21,714 nucleotides of DNA, taken from NCBI GenBank assembly GCA_903925515.1, contig CAIYFP010000317.1, positions 1 to 21,714 on the forward strand, written 5' to 3'. Position 1 is the first letter of the stretch. Every line of letters begins with the position of its first letter. Positions 7,854-15,331 of the stretch are shown here, in pieces. This DNA comes from an uncultured Verrucomicrobiota bacterium (GTDB lineage: Bacteria > Verrucomicrobiota > Verrucomicrobiia > Limisphaerales > UBA9464). Below the pieces are notes generated by a model. That model had not been told where the DNA came from, made no database searches, and was given only the letters and a program-made list of their open reading frames with translations. The position numbers were made by a program, and so were the translations under genes.

Positions 7854-9767
7854 ATGAGAACGAACCTGTTGGGCATGGGGCTCGCGCTGGGCCTCGGGGC
7901 ATTCGTGGCATCCCATGCCGCGCCGTCGCTGACGCCGTGGCAGCCCCTCTTCAAGGGCATCGACCTCGCGCGCGGCACCAACACGGTGTCGTCCGGAGAC
8001 TTCAACAACCGCATGGTGATGCACGTCGTGCGCGTGGACCTGTCAGACCCCGACGTGCGGTTGGTGCCGACGCCACGGATCAGCAACTATGTGTCCGGGC
8101 TTCGCGAGACGGCCGGCATGACGGTGAGCCGCTTCGTGGAGACCCAGGGCGTGCAGGTGGCCGTGAACGCGAACTTCTTCGACCCCACGACCTACTACCT
8201 TCCCGAGGGAACGCCGATGATCGTCTCGGGGATGCACGTCTCGGGCGGGCAGGTCGTGTCCGGCGGGAACCTTGAACACGCGGCCACGATCCTGTTCGAT
8301 GCGGCCAACCGGCCCACGATCATTCACACCAATTGGCCGTCGGCGTCGGCCGTCGGCGTCGAGTCTGCCGTGTCGGGCGACTACCCGGTCGTCGTGCAGG
8401 GCGTGAACATCGGCCGGCAGTACCTCGCCCAGCCCGGCTTCATCCATGATACCAACCCCCGGACTGCCATGGGCTTGTCGGCGGACAGGCGGCACCTCTA
8501 CCTGATGGTCATCGACGGGCGACAGTCGCAAAGCTCGGGCGCGCTCGACTACGAGACGGGCGCATGGATGTTGCTGGTTGGGGCGAGCGACGCGGTCAAC
8601 CTCGACGGCGGCGGCTCGTCCACCCTGTCCATGCAGGCGCCCACCGGCGCGGCGGTGCGCATCAACGCCCCGAGCTCGGTGGCGGACTCGGGAAGGGAAC
8701 GCACCGTGGGATCGCACTTCGGGGTGGTCGCCAAGGCCTTGCCGGGGTTCATCAACGACATCAAGGCGGTGCCGGACGACGTGTCCGCCTCCGTGACATG
8801 GTCCACGGTCCAACCGGCATCATCCCAGGTCGAGTTTGGCCCCACGGAGGCATTGGGTTTCTCCACGCAAGTCCAGCCGGGGCCGATGACCCGCCATGCC
8901 GTCCTGCTCCGGGGCCTCGAGCCGGGGGCGACGGCGTTCTACCGGGTGATCTCGGTGGGGGCCTCCGATGGTCAGGCGCGGGCATCGGCCGTGCAGATGT
9001 TCGCAACGACGAACTACGCGACGCCCCATGTGATTCATGCCCTCGATGGCGAGTGGCGCTACACCGCGGCGAACGTCTCCGCGCAATCATGGACGAGCCC
9101 CTCCTATCCCGACGCGTCATGGGAAGGCCCTGGCAACGGGTTGCTGTGGGTGAAGACGACGTCCGGGAACCCGCCCCCGGCCGTTGCCCCGTTGGGCACG
9201 CGCATCGCGGCCTACAACCCCGCGACTGGCTTCCCGTACATCACGTACTACTTCAGGACCCGCATCCATGTCGGAGGCGTTGCCGCCGGGTCCCGGCTGC
9301 GCTTGCTCACGCGTATCGACGATGGGGCCGTGCTGTACATCAACGGGACCGAGGCCATGCGAATTCGCATGGAGGCTCCGCCGGCGGCGATAGGCCCCAC
9401 GACGTTGGCCACGGGCTATGCATGCGGGGGGGACGCGACGTGTGACGAGGAGTTCGAGCTGGACGCGTCCTTGCTGAAGGCAGGGGAAAACGTGTTCGCC
9501 GTCGAGGTGCACAACTACAACGCAAGGTCCGCCGACATGACATTCGGGATGCAGATGTCCTTGGTGCAGCCCGTGAACGTCCAGCCGGAGCTTCGGTTGG
9601 TGCCGGGCGACGGCGTGGTGAACTTGCAATGGGCTCGCGGCGGCTTCGTGCTGCAGGAGGCTCCAGATCCGGCCGGTCCATGGACGGCCGTCCGTGGACC
9701 CCAGTTGCTGGGGCCCGTCGTGCAGCCCATCGGGGATGGCGCGCGTCACTTCCGCCTGTGGCGGTGA
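7854..9767 (+). CDS. Multidomain secreted phosphodiester glycosidase (NAGPA/DUF2233), copy 3
   Basis: A 637-residue exported protein with a signal peptide (MRTNLLGMGLALGLGAFVASHAA). Residues about 30-292 are the phosphodiester glycosidase domain, with VNANFF at 104-109, MVIDGRQ and NLDGGGSST at 249-257. Where the other two copies have NGDFY this one has NANFF, so an active-site-region Asp is Asn. Residues about 295-385 look like a fibronectin type III or purple-acid-phosphatase N-terminal domain. Residues about 394-575 form a beta-sandwich (GEWRYTAANVSAQSW, FRTRIHV, DDGAVLYINGTE, NVFAVEVHN) typical of verrucomicrobial surface proteins. The last 60 residues are a short C-terminal module ending HFRLWR. 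The start is 7 nt after the upstream stop. The added domains suggest attachment to a polymer or the cell surface. Confidence 0.87.
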   Translation: MRTNLLGMGLALGLGAFVASHAAPSLTPWQPLFKGIDLARGTNTVSSGDFNNRMVMHVVRVDLSDPDVRLVPTPRISNYVSGLRETAGMTVSRFVETQGVQVAVNANFFDPTTYYLPEGTPMIVSGMHVSGGQVVSGGNLEHAATILFDAANRPTIIHTNWPSASAVGVESAVSGDYPVVVQGVNIGRQYLAQPGFIHDTNPRTAMGLSADRRHLYLMVIDGRQSQSSGALDYETGAWMLLVGASDAVNLDGGGSSTLSMQAPTGAAVRINAPSSVADSGRERTVGSHFGVVAKALPGFINDIKAVPDDVSASVTWSTVQPASSQVEFGPTEALGFSTQVQPGPMTRHAVLLRGLEPGATAFYRVISVGASDGQARASAVQMFATTNYATPHVIHALDGEWRYTAANVSAQSWTSPSYPDASWEGPGNGLLWVKTTSGNPPPAVAPLGTRIAAYNPATGFPYITYYFRTRIHVGGVAAGSRLRLLTRIDDGAVLYINGTEAMRIRMEAPPAAIGPTTLATGYACGGDATCDEEFELDASLLKAGENVFAVEVHNYNARSADMTFGMQMSLVQPVNVQPELRLVPGDGVVNLQWARGGFVLQEAPDPAGPWTAVRGPQLLGPVVQPIGDGARHFRLWR

Positions 9768-9820
9768 CTCGGACAGCCGCGGCACGCGCACGGCGGACGT
9801 GCTCAGGGCCCGCGTCGGGG

Positions 9821-9885
9821 CTCGCGCCTCGTGGGCCACGAAAATGCCTCGCAACGAAACCGCGGCCAAGGGTGGGACACGACAC
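9821..9885 (+). repeat. Dispersed repeat, diverged copy 2
   Basis: These 65 bp align without gaps to 19-83 with about 11 mismatches (about 83% identity). The copy begins CTCGCGCCTCG and ends GGGACACGACAC; the ACTAGT end of the other copies is missing. It sits in the 144-nt gap between two convergent genes, the usual place for REP-like elements. Past the end, CGGGCTGGGTCGCCGAC resembles the flank of copy 1 near 110-125, so the older unit may have been longer. Confidence 0.8.
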
Positions 9886-9911
9886 CGGGCTGGGTCGCCG
9901 ACGGGGAGGGT

Positions 9912-11210
9912 TCAGGCTCCGCCGGCCCTGGCCCGCGGCACGGGAAAGCCGGGGACGGTATCGACAAGGATTTCCCGGAGGACGGCACGTTCCGCCGGGG
10001 GAATGTGACAGGCGGAACTGGCGGGGTCGTGGGAGTCGAGGGCGGCGCCGATGCGCTCGAGGATTCGTTGGCGCAGCGGCTGGGGGAGGGCGGCGAAGGG
10101 CTCGCCCTGGAGCAGGAAGCTGCATGGGTGGGCAAAGAGACGCTGCCGGAGGTCCAGTTGCCGAAGCGAACGGCCCTTCTTGTCCCGGGGGCCGCAAGAC
10201 TCGAACGCTTTCCTGAAGTCGGGCGACCCCGCGATCGGGGCGGTGAGGGGCGCCTCGTCGGAGAAGAGGACGTAGCGGACGAAGGCGTCGATCTGGGGCC
10301 GGAGATGCTGGACATGGCCGTAGGCGGCAAGCTGGAGGCGAGCTTCGTAGCCGAGGCGGGTGATGAAGTTTTGGCCGTGCTGTTGATGCTCGAGGACCAT
10401 GAGCGCGACGATGTCGCTGGTGGGCACGGGATACTTCGAGGGCTCGATCCAGCGGGAGAGGTTGGTGACGTTGCCGGAGTGGTTTGGGCGGGTCTTCTGG
10501 AGGGCGAAGGCCTCCCTTCCCATGAGGTTGCCCCGATGGGTCTGGTCGCCATGCTGTCCGGTCACGTACCAGCCGCCCCATCTGTCAGCGAGCGGGGTCC
10601 GGTGGTTGACCGGGTCCACCGCCGTCAGGAGGTCCACGGCGCCGGACTCGTCGGCTTCAAGGGAACGCACGAGATGGCCCGGGACGCCCATGGTGCGGGC
10701 CGACGCATGGCATTCGGTGCATTGGTCGGTGCGGACAAACGTGGGTCGTTGCGGGGCGGACTCGTCGAGTGTGTAGAACACGGCCCCGAGGAAGGCGTCC
10801 ACGGCGGTGAACTCCAGGATCGGGGAACCGGGCACGTGCCCGACATAGACGGTGTCGCTGAAGTAAAGGGCCCGGGGATTGGCCGGCCCGATGCGTTCCC
10901 TCTGGAACGATGTCTTGGAGAAGGCAAGGACCTGGGATGCGACCGGCACGTGCAGCTCTCGGAGGATCGCCGGAAGCAGGGAACCCGCGGGGTCCCTCGA
11001 AAGCCGGACCGCGCCGGAGTCGATGCGCGCCTTGAGGCTTGAGATGGCGTTTGTGCCCGGCGTCTTGCCATAGCCGATGACATCCTCGTCGAACGGCATG
11101 AGATGGGTGGAACCCTGGAAATCGGAGGCATGGGCCGTCATGAGGATCGCTTGGGCGACGCATGCCATGACCGCAATGTCGGGGGTGAGCGTGCAAGGCG
11201 GCATCGTCAT
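9912..11210 (-). CDS. Exported monoheme c-type cytochrome-like protein
   Basis: A 432-residue protein with a hydrophobic N-terminal segment ending AHAS (about 26-29), read as a signal peptide, though its N-region lacks basic residues. One heme-c motif, C164-T-E-C167-H168 (TDQCTECHASART), indicates covalent heme attachment in the periplasm. Other stretches include FDEDVIGYG near the mature N-terminus and DRWGGWYVTGQHG. I recognise no named family; the overall look is that of the large c-type cytochrome proteins of Planctomycetota and Verrucomicrobiota. The reading frame stays open far upstream, but that part overlaps the divergent gene and is a GC-rich shadow. ATG 11210 is the likely start; ATG 11204 is a close alternative. 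It is divergent from a dehydrogenase-diheme fusion, which suggests shared redox function. Confidence 0.78.
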   Translation of the reverse strand: MTMPPCTLTPDIAVMACVAQAILMTAHASDFQGSTHLMPFDEDVIGYGKTPGTNAISSLKARIDSGAVRLSRDPAGSLLPAILRELHVPVASQVLAFSKTSFQRERIGPANPRALYFSDTVYVGHVPGSPILEFTAVDAFLGAVFYTLDESAPQRPTFVRTDQCTECHASARTMGVPGHLVRSLEADESGAVDLLTAVDPVNHRTPLADRWGGWYVTGQHGDQTHRGNLMGREAFALQKTRPNHSGNVTNLSRWIEPSKYPVPTSDIVALMVLEHQQHGQNFITRLGYEARLQLAAYGHVQHLRPQIDAFVRYVLFSDEAPLTAPIAGSPDFRKAFESCGPRDKKGRSLRQLDLRQRLFAHPCSFLLQGEPFAALPQPLRQRILERIGAALDSHDPASSACHIPPAERAVLREILVDTVPGFPVPRARAGGA

Positions 11211-11345
11211 GGCATGGCAAGCGTGCCCGCGAGGAGCGGCAAGACGCGAGCCCTGCGTTGGCCCTTGGAACACATGGGTTGCGTGCTGGCGCGAGGTGGG
11301 CAGGGTTCCCCGGGTACACCACGAGGGGCAAAAGGGGCGAGGAGC
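11211..11345. promoter_or_regulatory. Divergent intergenic region between two heme-protein genes
   Basis: The 135 nt between divergent starts must hold both promoters, or a shared control region. I find no convincing -35/-10 pair or operator. On the plus side GGCGAGGAGC lies directly before ATG 11346 and serves as a ribosome binding site. Confidence 0.5.
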
Positions 11346-14012
11346 ATGAACACAAGGATGGGCGCGGTGCTGGGACGGGCATTCCTCGCCATGTTGGCGG
11401 GAACGGCATGGGGTGCTTTGCATGCCGAATGGCCGTCGCGGCCCGGGGAGTCCTTCTCGGGCCTGCCGTCGCGGTTGCCGCGGGCGACGTACGGCTTCGT
11501 GGACGCGTTGCCCGGCGTCGCGTTGAACCAGCCCGTGGCCACCGCGACGCCGCCGGGCGAGGCCCATCGCTTGTTCATCGTCGAGAAGACGGGGCGAATC
11601 CTCGTCGTCACCAACCTCGCGCGCCCCACCCGCACCGTGTTCGCCGACCTGACGACGAACCTGCTCACGTCGGGGGAGCAAGGGTTGCTGGGCCTCGCGT
11701 TTCATCCGCGCCATGCGGAGAACCGACGGCTTTTTGTCTTTCGCACCCTGAACACGGGCCCCACGTCCACGCGGTCCGCGCACAACGTCGTCACCGAGTT
11801 CAGGGCATCTGCGGCGAACCCCAACGTGATCGACATGGCGAGCGAGGTGCGCCTGCTCGCGCAGCGGGACGAGGCGTCCAACCACAATGGCGGCGACCTC
11901 CATTTCGGGCCGGACGGGTACCTTTACGTCGCGATGGGCGACGAGGGCGGCGGCAACGACTCGTACGGCAACGGCCAGCGAATCGACCGCGACCTGTTCG
12001 CCGGGCTGCTTCGCATCGACGTGGACCGGCGTCCGGGCTCGTTGCCGCCCAACCGCAACGCCGCGAACGCCTGGATGTACACCACGAATTACGCCATCCC
12101 GGCGGACAACCCCTACGTGGGGGCGACGAGCTTCAACGGAGTCGCGGTCGTCCCGGCGAACGTGCGCACGGAGTTCTTCTCGGTGGGCCTGCGCAACCCA
12201 TGGCGTTTTTCCTTCGACCCGCCGACCGGCGACCTGTGGGTTGCGGACGTGGGCCAGGACAAGTGGGAGATGGTGTTCCTGAGCCGGAAGGGCGCGAACC
12301 ATGGATGGCCGTTCCGCGAGGGACGGGTCGCGGGGCCGCGCTCGGGGATGCCGTCGGGTTTCCTCGTCGAGCCGCGCTTCAACCCTGTGCCGCCGGTGCA
12401 CGTGTACGCGCACGGGAGCGGCAACGACCGGGGCAACTCCATCACCGGCGGGCGGGTGTACCGCGGCGGGCGAATCACGGCGTTGCACGGGGCCTATGTG
12501 TTTGCAGACTACGTGAACAACAACGTGTGGGCGCTGCGCCGGGACGCGGCCGGCGTGGCCATGGTGGAACGCCTCGGAACCTTGGCGGGCGTGGCTGGCT
12601 TTGGCGTGGACCCCGCCACCGGCGACCTGCTCGCCCTCCAGCTCAACGCGGGCAAGGTCATGCGGTTGGTTGCAACGCCCAACGTCGCCGACCGGCCCGT
12701 GCCGGGAACGTTGCAGGCAACGGGGGCGTTTCGGGACCTTGCAACCATGGAGCCGGCTGGCGCCTTTGTTCCCTACGACGTCAACCTCCCGTTCTGGTCC
12801 GACCATGCGATCAAGCGGCGCTGGGTGCACGTGCCGCCCGGGAGCCGAGTGGACGCGACGACGGACGACGCATGGAAGTCGCCTGCCGGGACGGTGTGGA
12901 TGAAGCATTTCGAGCTCGAGCTGGAGCGAGGGGTGGCCGCGTCGCGGCGTCGGCTGGAGACGCGGTTCCTCGTGCAGATGGCACAGGGAGTGTATGGCGT
13001 GACGTACCGGTGGACATCCCCCCGCGACGCCGTGCTGGTGCCGGACGAGGGCGAGGACGAGGCGGTGTGGGTCACGGAGGACGGGAAGGGCCGCCAACAG
13101 AACTGGCGTTACCCCAGCCGCAGCGAGTGCATCGCGTGCCACAACCCGGCGGCGGGCGGCTCGCTGAGCTTCAACACGCGCCAGCTCGACCGCATGCGGT
13201 CGTTGCCGGGCGGAGGCGAGGCTCACCAGGTCCGTGCGCTCGCCGCGGCGGGCTACTTGGACTTGCCGTCGGCGACGGCCCCCGGCCACCCGACGTTCAC
13301 GGGCGACGGCCTGACCCAGCCCAGCCTTGAGTGGCAGGTTCGCCGCTATCTCGACGTGAACTGCGGCTTCTGTCACCGCCCCGGCGGGCCGGGGGGCGGC
13401 ACATGGGACGGCCGCGCGATGACACCCACGGACCTCGCCGGGCTGATCGACGGCGCGGTTGTCACGGACGGAGGGGTGCCGGACGGACGCATCGTTGTCG
13501 CCGGCGACCGGGCACGCTCGGTGCTGCTGGACCGGATGACGCGCACCGACGGCCGCCGGATGCCGCCCGTGGGAAGCCACGAACCCGACACGACGGGCGT
13601 CGCGTTGCTCTCGTCATGGATTGATTCCCTTGCAGCCCGGCCCTCCTTCACAAACTGGCTCGCAACGAAGGTCTCGCTGGCCCCGGACGACGCGATGGAC
13701 CCCGGGAACGACCGGGACGGCGACGGGGAGCCAGACCATCTTGAATTCCTTGCGGGAACGCATCCGGGCGACGCCACGTCGGGGTGGCGTCCGCGGGTGG
13801 AGGTCCGGGACGGGCGCGTGTTCCTGAAGGTGCGAGTTCCCGCGAATGCCATGGTCGGGCTGGAGGTGATGGACACCATGGATGGGACATGGCGTCCGTG
13901 GGAACCCGGCGCGGCGTTGCCGTTTTTCCCGGCGAAGGACCAGGAGGCGGAGTTGGCGCTGCCGGGGTTGGAGGCGGAGCTTTGGGTGAGGCTGGGCCTG
14001 CGTCGGCCATGA
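11346..14012 (+). CDS. Glucose/sorbosone dehydrogenase-like propeller fused to diheme cytochrome
   Basis: An 888-residue exported protein (signal MNTRMGAVLGRAFLAMLAGTAWGALHA). Residues about 45-440 match the PQQ-dependent soluble glucose/sorbosone dehydrogenase propeller: EQGLLGLAFHP, then H180 in HNGGDLHFGPDGYLYVAMGDEGG, SVGLRNPWRFSFD, WVADVGQDKWE and ITGGRVYRG. Residues about 460-770 match the SO2930/HNE_0200 type of diheme c-type cytochrome: FVPYDVNLPFWSDHAIKRRW, WRYPSRSECIACH with heme motif C595-H599, and VNCGFCH with heme motif C673-H677. Near 780-800, DPGNDRDGDGEPDHLEFLAGT looks like a calcium-binding thrombospondin-type-3 repeat, followed by a short beta-rich tail. The likely role is oxidation of a sugar in the periplasm with electrons passed to the hemes. 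A good ribosome binding site (GAGGAG) precedes the ATG. Confidence 0.88.
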   Translation: MNTRMGAVLGRAFLAMLAGTAWGALHAEWPSRPGESFSGLPSRLPRATYGFVDALPGVALNQPVATATPPGEAHRLFIVEKTGRILVVTNLARPTRTVFADLTTNLLTSGEQGLLGLAFHPRHAENRRLFVFRTLNTGPTSTRSAHNVVTEFRASAANPNVIDMASEVRLLAQRDEASNHNGGDLHFGPDGYLYVAMGDEGGGNDSYGNGQRIDRDLFAGLLRIDVDRRPGSLPPNRNAANAWMYTTNYAIPADNPYVGATSFNGVAVVPANVRTEFFSVGLRNPWRFSFDPPTGDLWVADVGQDKWEMVFLSRKGANHGWPFREGRVAGPRSGMPSGFLVEPRFNPVPPVHVYAHGSGNDRGNSITGGRVYRGGRITALHGAYVFADYVNNNVWALRRDAAGVAMVERLGTLAGVAGFGVDPATGDLLALQLNAGKVMRLVATPNVADRPVPGTLQATGAFRDLATMEPAGAFVPYDVNLPFWSDHAIKRRWVHVPPGSRVDATTDDAWKSPAGTVWMKHFELELERGVAASRRRLETRFLVQMAQGVYGVTYRWTSPRDAVLVPDEGEDEAVWVTEDGKGRQQNWRYPSRSECIACHNPAAGGSLSFNTRQLDRMRSLPGGGEAHQVRALAAAGYLDLPSATAPGHPTFTGDGLTQPSLEWQVRRYLDVNCGFCHRPGGPGGGTWDGRAMTPTDLAGLIDGAVVTDGGVPDGRIVVAGDRARSVLLDRMTRTDGRRMPPVGSHEPDTTGVALLSSWIDSLAARPSFTNWLATKVSLAPDDAMDPGNDRDGDGEPDHLEFLAGTHPGDATSGWRPRVEVRDGRVFLKVRVPANAMVGLEVMDTMDGTWRPWEPGAALPFFPAKDQEAELALPGLEAELWVRLGLRRP

Positions 14013-14017
14013 GGCGA

Positions 14018-14052
14018 GGGATGCAAGGCGATGCCGACGCGCGTTGCATCCC
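14018..14052 (+). other. Stem-loop directly after the diheme fusion gene
   Basis: GGGATGCAA (14018-14026) pairs perfectly with TTGCATCCC (14044-14052) around a 17-nt loop, 5 nt after the stop codon. No T run follows, so it may protect the 3' end of the mRNA or act as a Rho-assisted end rather than an intrinsic terminator. A perfect 9-bp stem with mixed composition at this position is unlikely to be chance. Confidence 0.55.
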
Positions 14053-14233
14053 GGCCTTGCTGCGAACCCCGATCCTCGACGTGCCCCGTGGCATGCAAGC
14101 AACCCCGCGTCGTCATCCGCAGGCCGGTCACCACGCGGGCCTCCCTTCGAAAACGGCACTGGACGTTCCATGGGCGGAGGGCCAAGACTGTCGCCGTCCG
14201 CCATCGAGAGGTGGTGGGCTTGAGAACCAACAG
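14053..14233. other. Non-coding stretch before the terminator
   Basis: About 180 nt without a supportable gene. Minus-strand frames across it are open but have no start, ribosome binding site or family motif. I looked for a tRNA-like fold around 14195-14235 (GTGGTGGGCTTGAGAACCAA) and found none. It is probably the 3' untranslated region of the upstream gene, or the body of an RNA ending at the hairpin that follows. Confidence 0.4.
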
Positions 14234-14267
14234 CGGCCCTGCTGACCTCGGTCGGCGGGGCCGTTTT
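14234..14267 (+). terminator. Strong intrinsic terminator
   Basis: CGGCCCTGCTGACC (14234-14247) pairs with GGTCGGCGGGGCCG (14250-14263) to form a 13-bp stem with two T-G wobbles and a four-base loop (CTCG), followed directly by TTTT (14264-14267). It is the clearest terminator in the window. It ends transcription from the dehydrogenase-cytochrome gene and separates it from the DUF72 gene that starts 68 nt further on. Confidence 0.8.
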
Positions 14268-14334
14268 GCGTCCGCGAACCCCTCGGCGCCGGAAGGCGGT
14301 TCCAACGCGGGCGCTGGAGGAGCAAGGTGGGGAC

Positions 14335-15330
14335 ATGGAAACCGAGGACGCGGACAACCATGGGTTTGAACGCGGGGCGGCCGGGGCGGCGTTGCAGCGG
14401 CTGGCCGGGCGCGGCGTCTTCGTCGGGACGTCGTCATGGAAGTACCCGGGCTGGATTGGGCCGTTGTACACGGCGGATCGATACCAGTTCCGGGGCAAGC
14501 ACAGCGACGCCCGCTTCGAGCGAGCCTGCCTTGCCGAGTACGCATCGGTGTTCCGGACGGTCTGCGTGGATGCGGCCTACTACGCGTTTCCCACGGCGCC
14601 GTGGCTCGCGAGGTTGATCTCGGACGTGCCGGATGGTTTCCGGTTCTCGTTCAAGGTGACGGACGAGATCACGCTGCGCCGGTTCCCGGGGCTGGCGCGG
14701 TTTGGGCCACGCAGGGGAACGAACAACGCAAATTACCTGAACGCCGGCCTGTTCGCCGAGGCCTTCCTTGGACGTCTGGAGCCGTGCCGGGAGAAGGTGG
14801 GGATGTTGATCTTCGAGTTCTCGCATTTCCATCCGGGCGAGTATGCACGGGGCCGGGACTTCGTGGCCGACCTTGGGCGGTTTCTCGGGCAACTGCCGCC
14901 CGGGTGGGACTACGGCGTGGAAATCCGCAACCGGACATTCCTGCACCCGGAGTACTTCGATGCCCTTGCTCGCCACGGGGTGGCGCACGTGTACACGTCA
15001 TGGGAGGCCATGCCATCGTTGGACGAGCAATGGCTGGCGCCGGGAAGCCGCACGAATCCCGACGTGCTCGGGGCGCGGCTGTTGCTGCGTCCGGGCAGGG
15101 CCTACGAGGAGGCGGTGAAGGCGTTCTCGCCCTACGACCGGGTCCGGGACCCGAACCCGTCGGCGCGTCGCGCGGCCGTGGAGATGGTGTTGTCGTGCCT
15201 GCGGGCATCGCGTCCCGGGCGGGCGTACCTTTACGTGAACAACCGGTTCGAGGGCTGCGCGCTGGGAACGATCGGGGCGATTCTGGGGCTTCTCGAACAA
15301 CAACCCGGGGCGGGGCATCCAAGCCCCTGA
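14335..15330 (+). CDS. DUF72 (YecE-like) family protein
   Basis: A 331-residue cytoplasmic protein with no signal peptide. The opening VFVGTSSWKYPGWIGPLY (about residues 25-42) is the DUF72 hallmark. It is followed by CVDAAYYAFP, a FRFSFKVTDEITL strand-helix segment, MLIFEFSHFHP, YGVEIRNRTF and the C-terminal YLYVNNRFEGCALGTI. The family is predicted to be a TIM-barrel protein; its biochemical role is not established. GGAGGAGCAAGGTGGGG upstream of ATG 14335 supplies the ribosome binding site and fixes the start; the longer frame would begin at the terminator. The stop lies 1 nt before the beta-helix gene, so the two are probably co-transcribed. Confidence 0.88.
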   Translation: METEDADNHGFERGAAGAALQRLAGRGVFVGTSSWKYPGWIGPLYTADRYQFRGKHSDARFERACLAEYASVFRTVCVDAAYYAFPTAPWLARLISDVPDGFRFSFKVTDEITLRRFPGLARFGPRRGTNNANYLNAGLFAEAFLGRLEPCREKVGMLIFEFSHFHPGEYARGRDFVADLGRFLGQLPPGWDYGVEIRNRTFLHPEYFDALARHGVAHVYTSWEAMPSLDEQWLAPGSRTNPDVLGARLLLRPGRAYEEAVKAFSPYDRVRDPNPSARRAAVEMVLSCLRASRPGRAYLYVNNRFEGCALGTIGAILGLLEQQPGAGHPSP

Positions 15331-15331
15331 T

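Larger units (their letters stand above)
422..9767 (+). other. Predicted eight-gene operon of exported proteins
   Basis: Eight plus-strand genes run without interruption. After the first gap of 68 nt the spacings are 1, -4, -4, 27, -4 and 7 nt; the three overlaps are ATGA-type and imply translational coupling. The order is PQQ-like propeller, phosphodiester glycosidase, phosphodiester glycosidase, CotH-like kinase, pseudopilin, membrane-anchored unknown, pseudopilin-like protein and multidomain phosphodiester glycosidase. No terminator-like stem with a T run appears inside. The first gene could be separately transcribed because of its longer spacer. Confidence 0.75.

Noticed and set aside
11211..13580. 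Long upstream extension of the minus-strand cytochrome frame (1222 residues in total)
   Set aside because: It runs antisense through the dehydrogenase-cytochrome fusion gene and shows no recognisable domain; only the part from 11210 down has a signal-like start and a heme motif.
14190..14270. Possible tRNA or other structured RNA gene
   Set aside because: No cloverleaf, T-loop GTTCGA or CCA end could be fitted; the strong stem is better read as a terminator.
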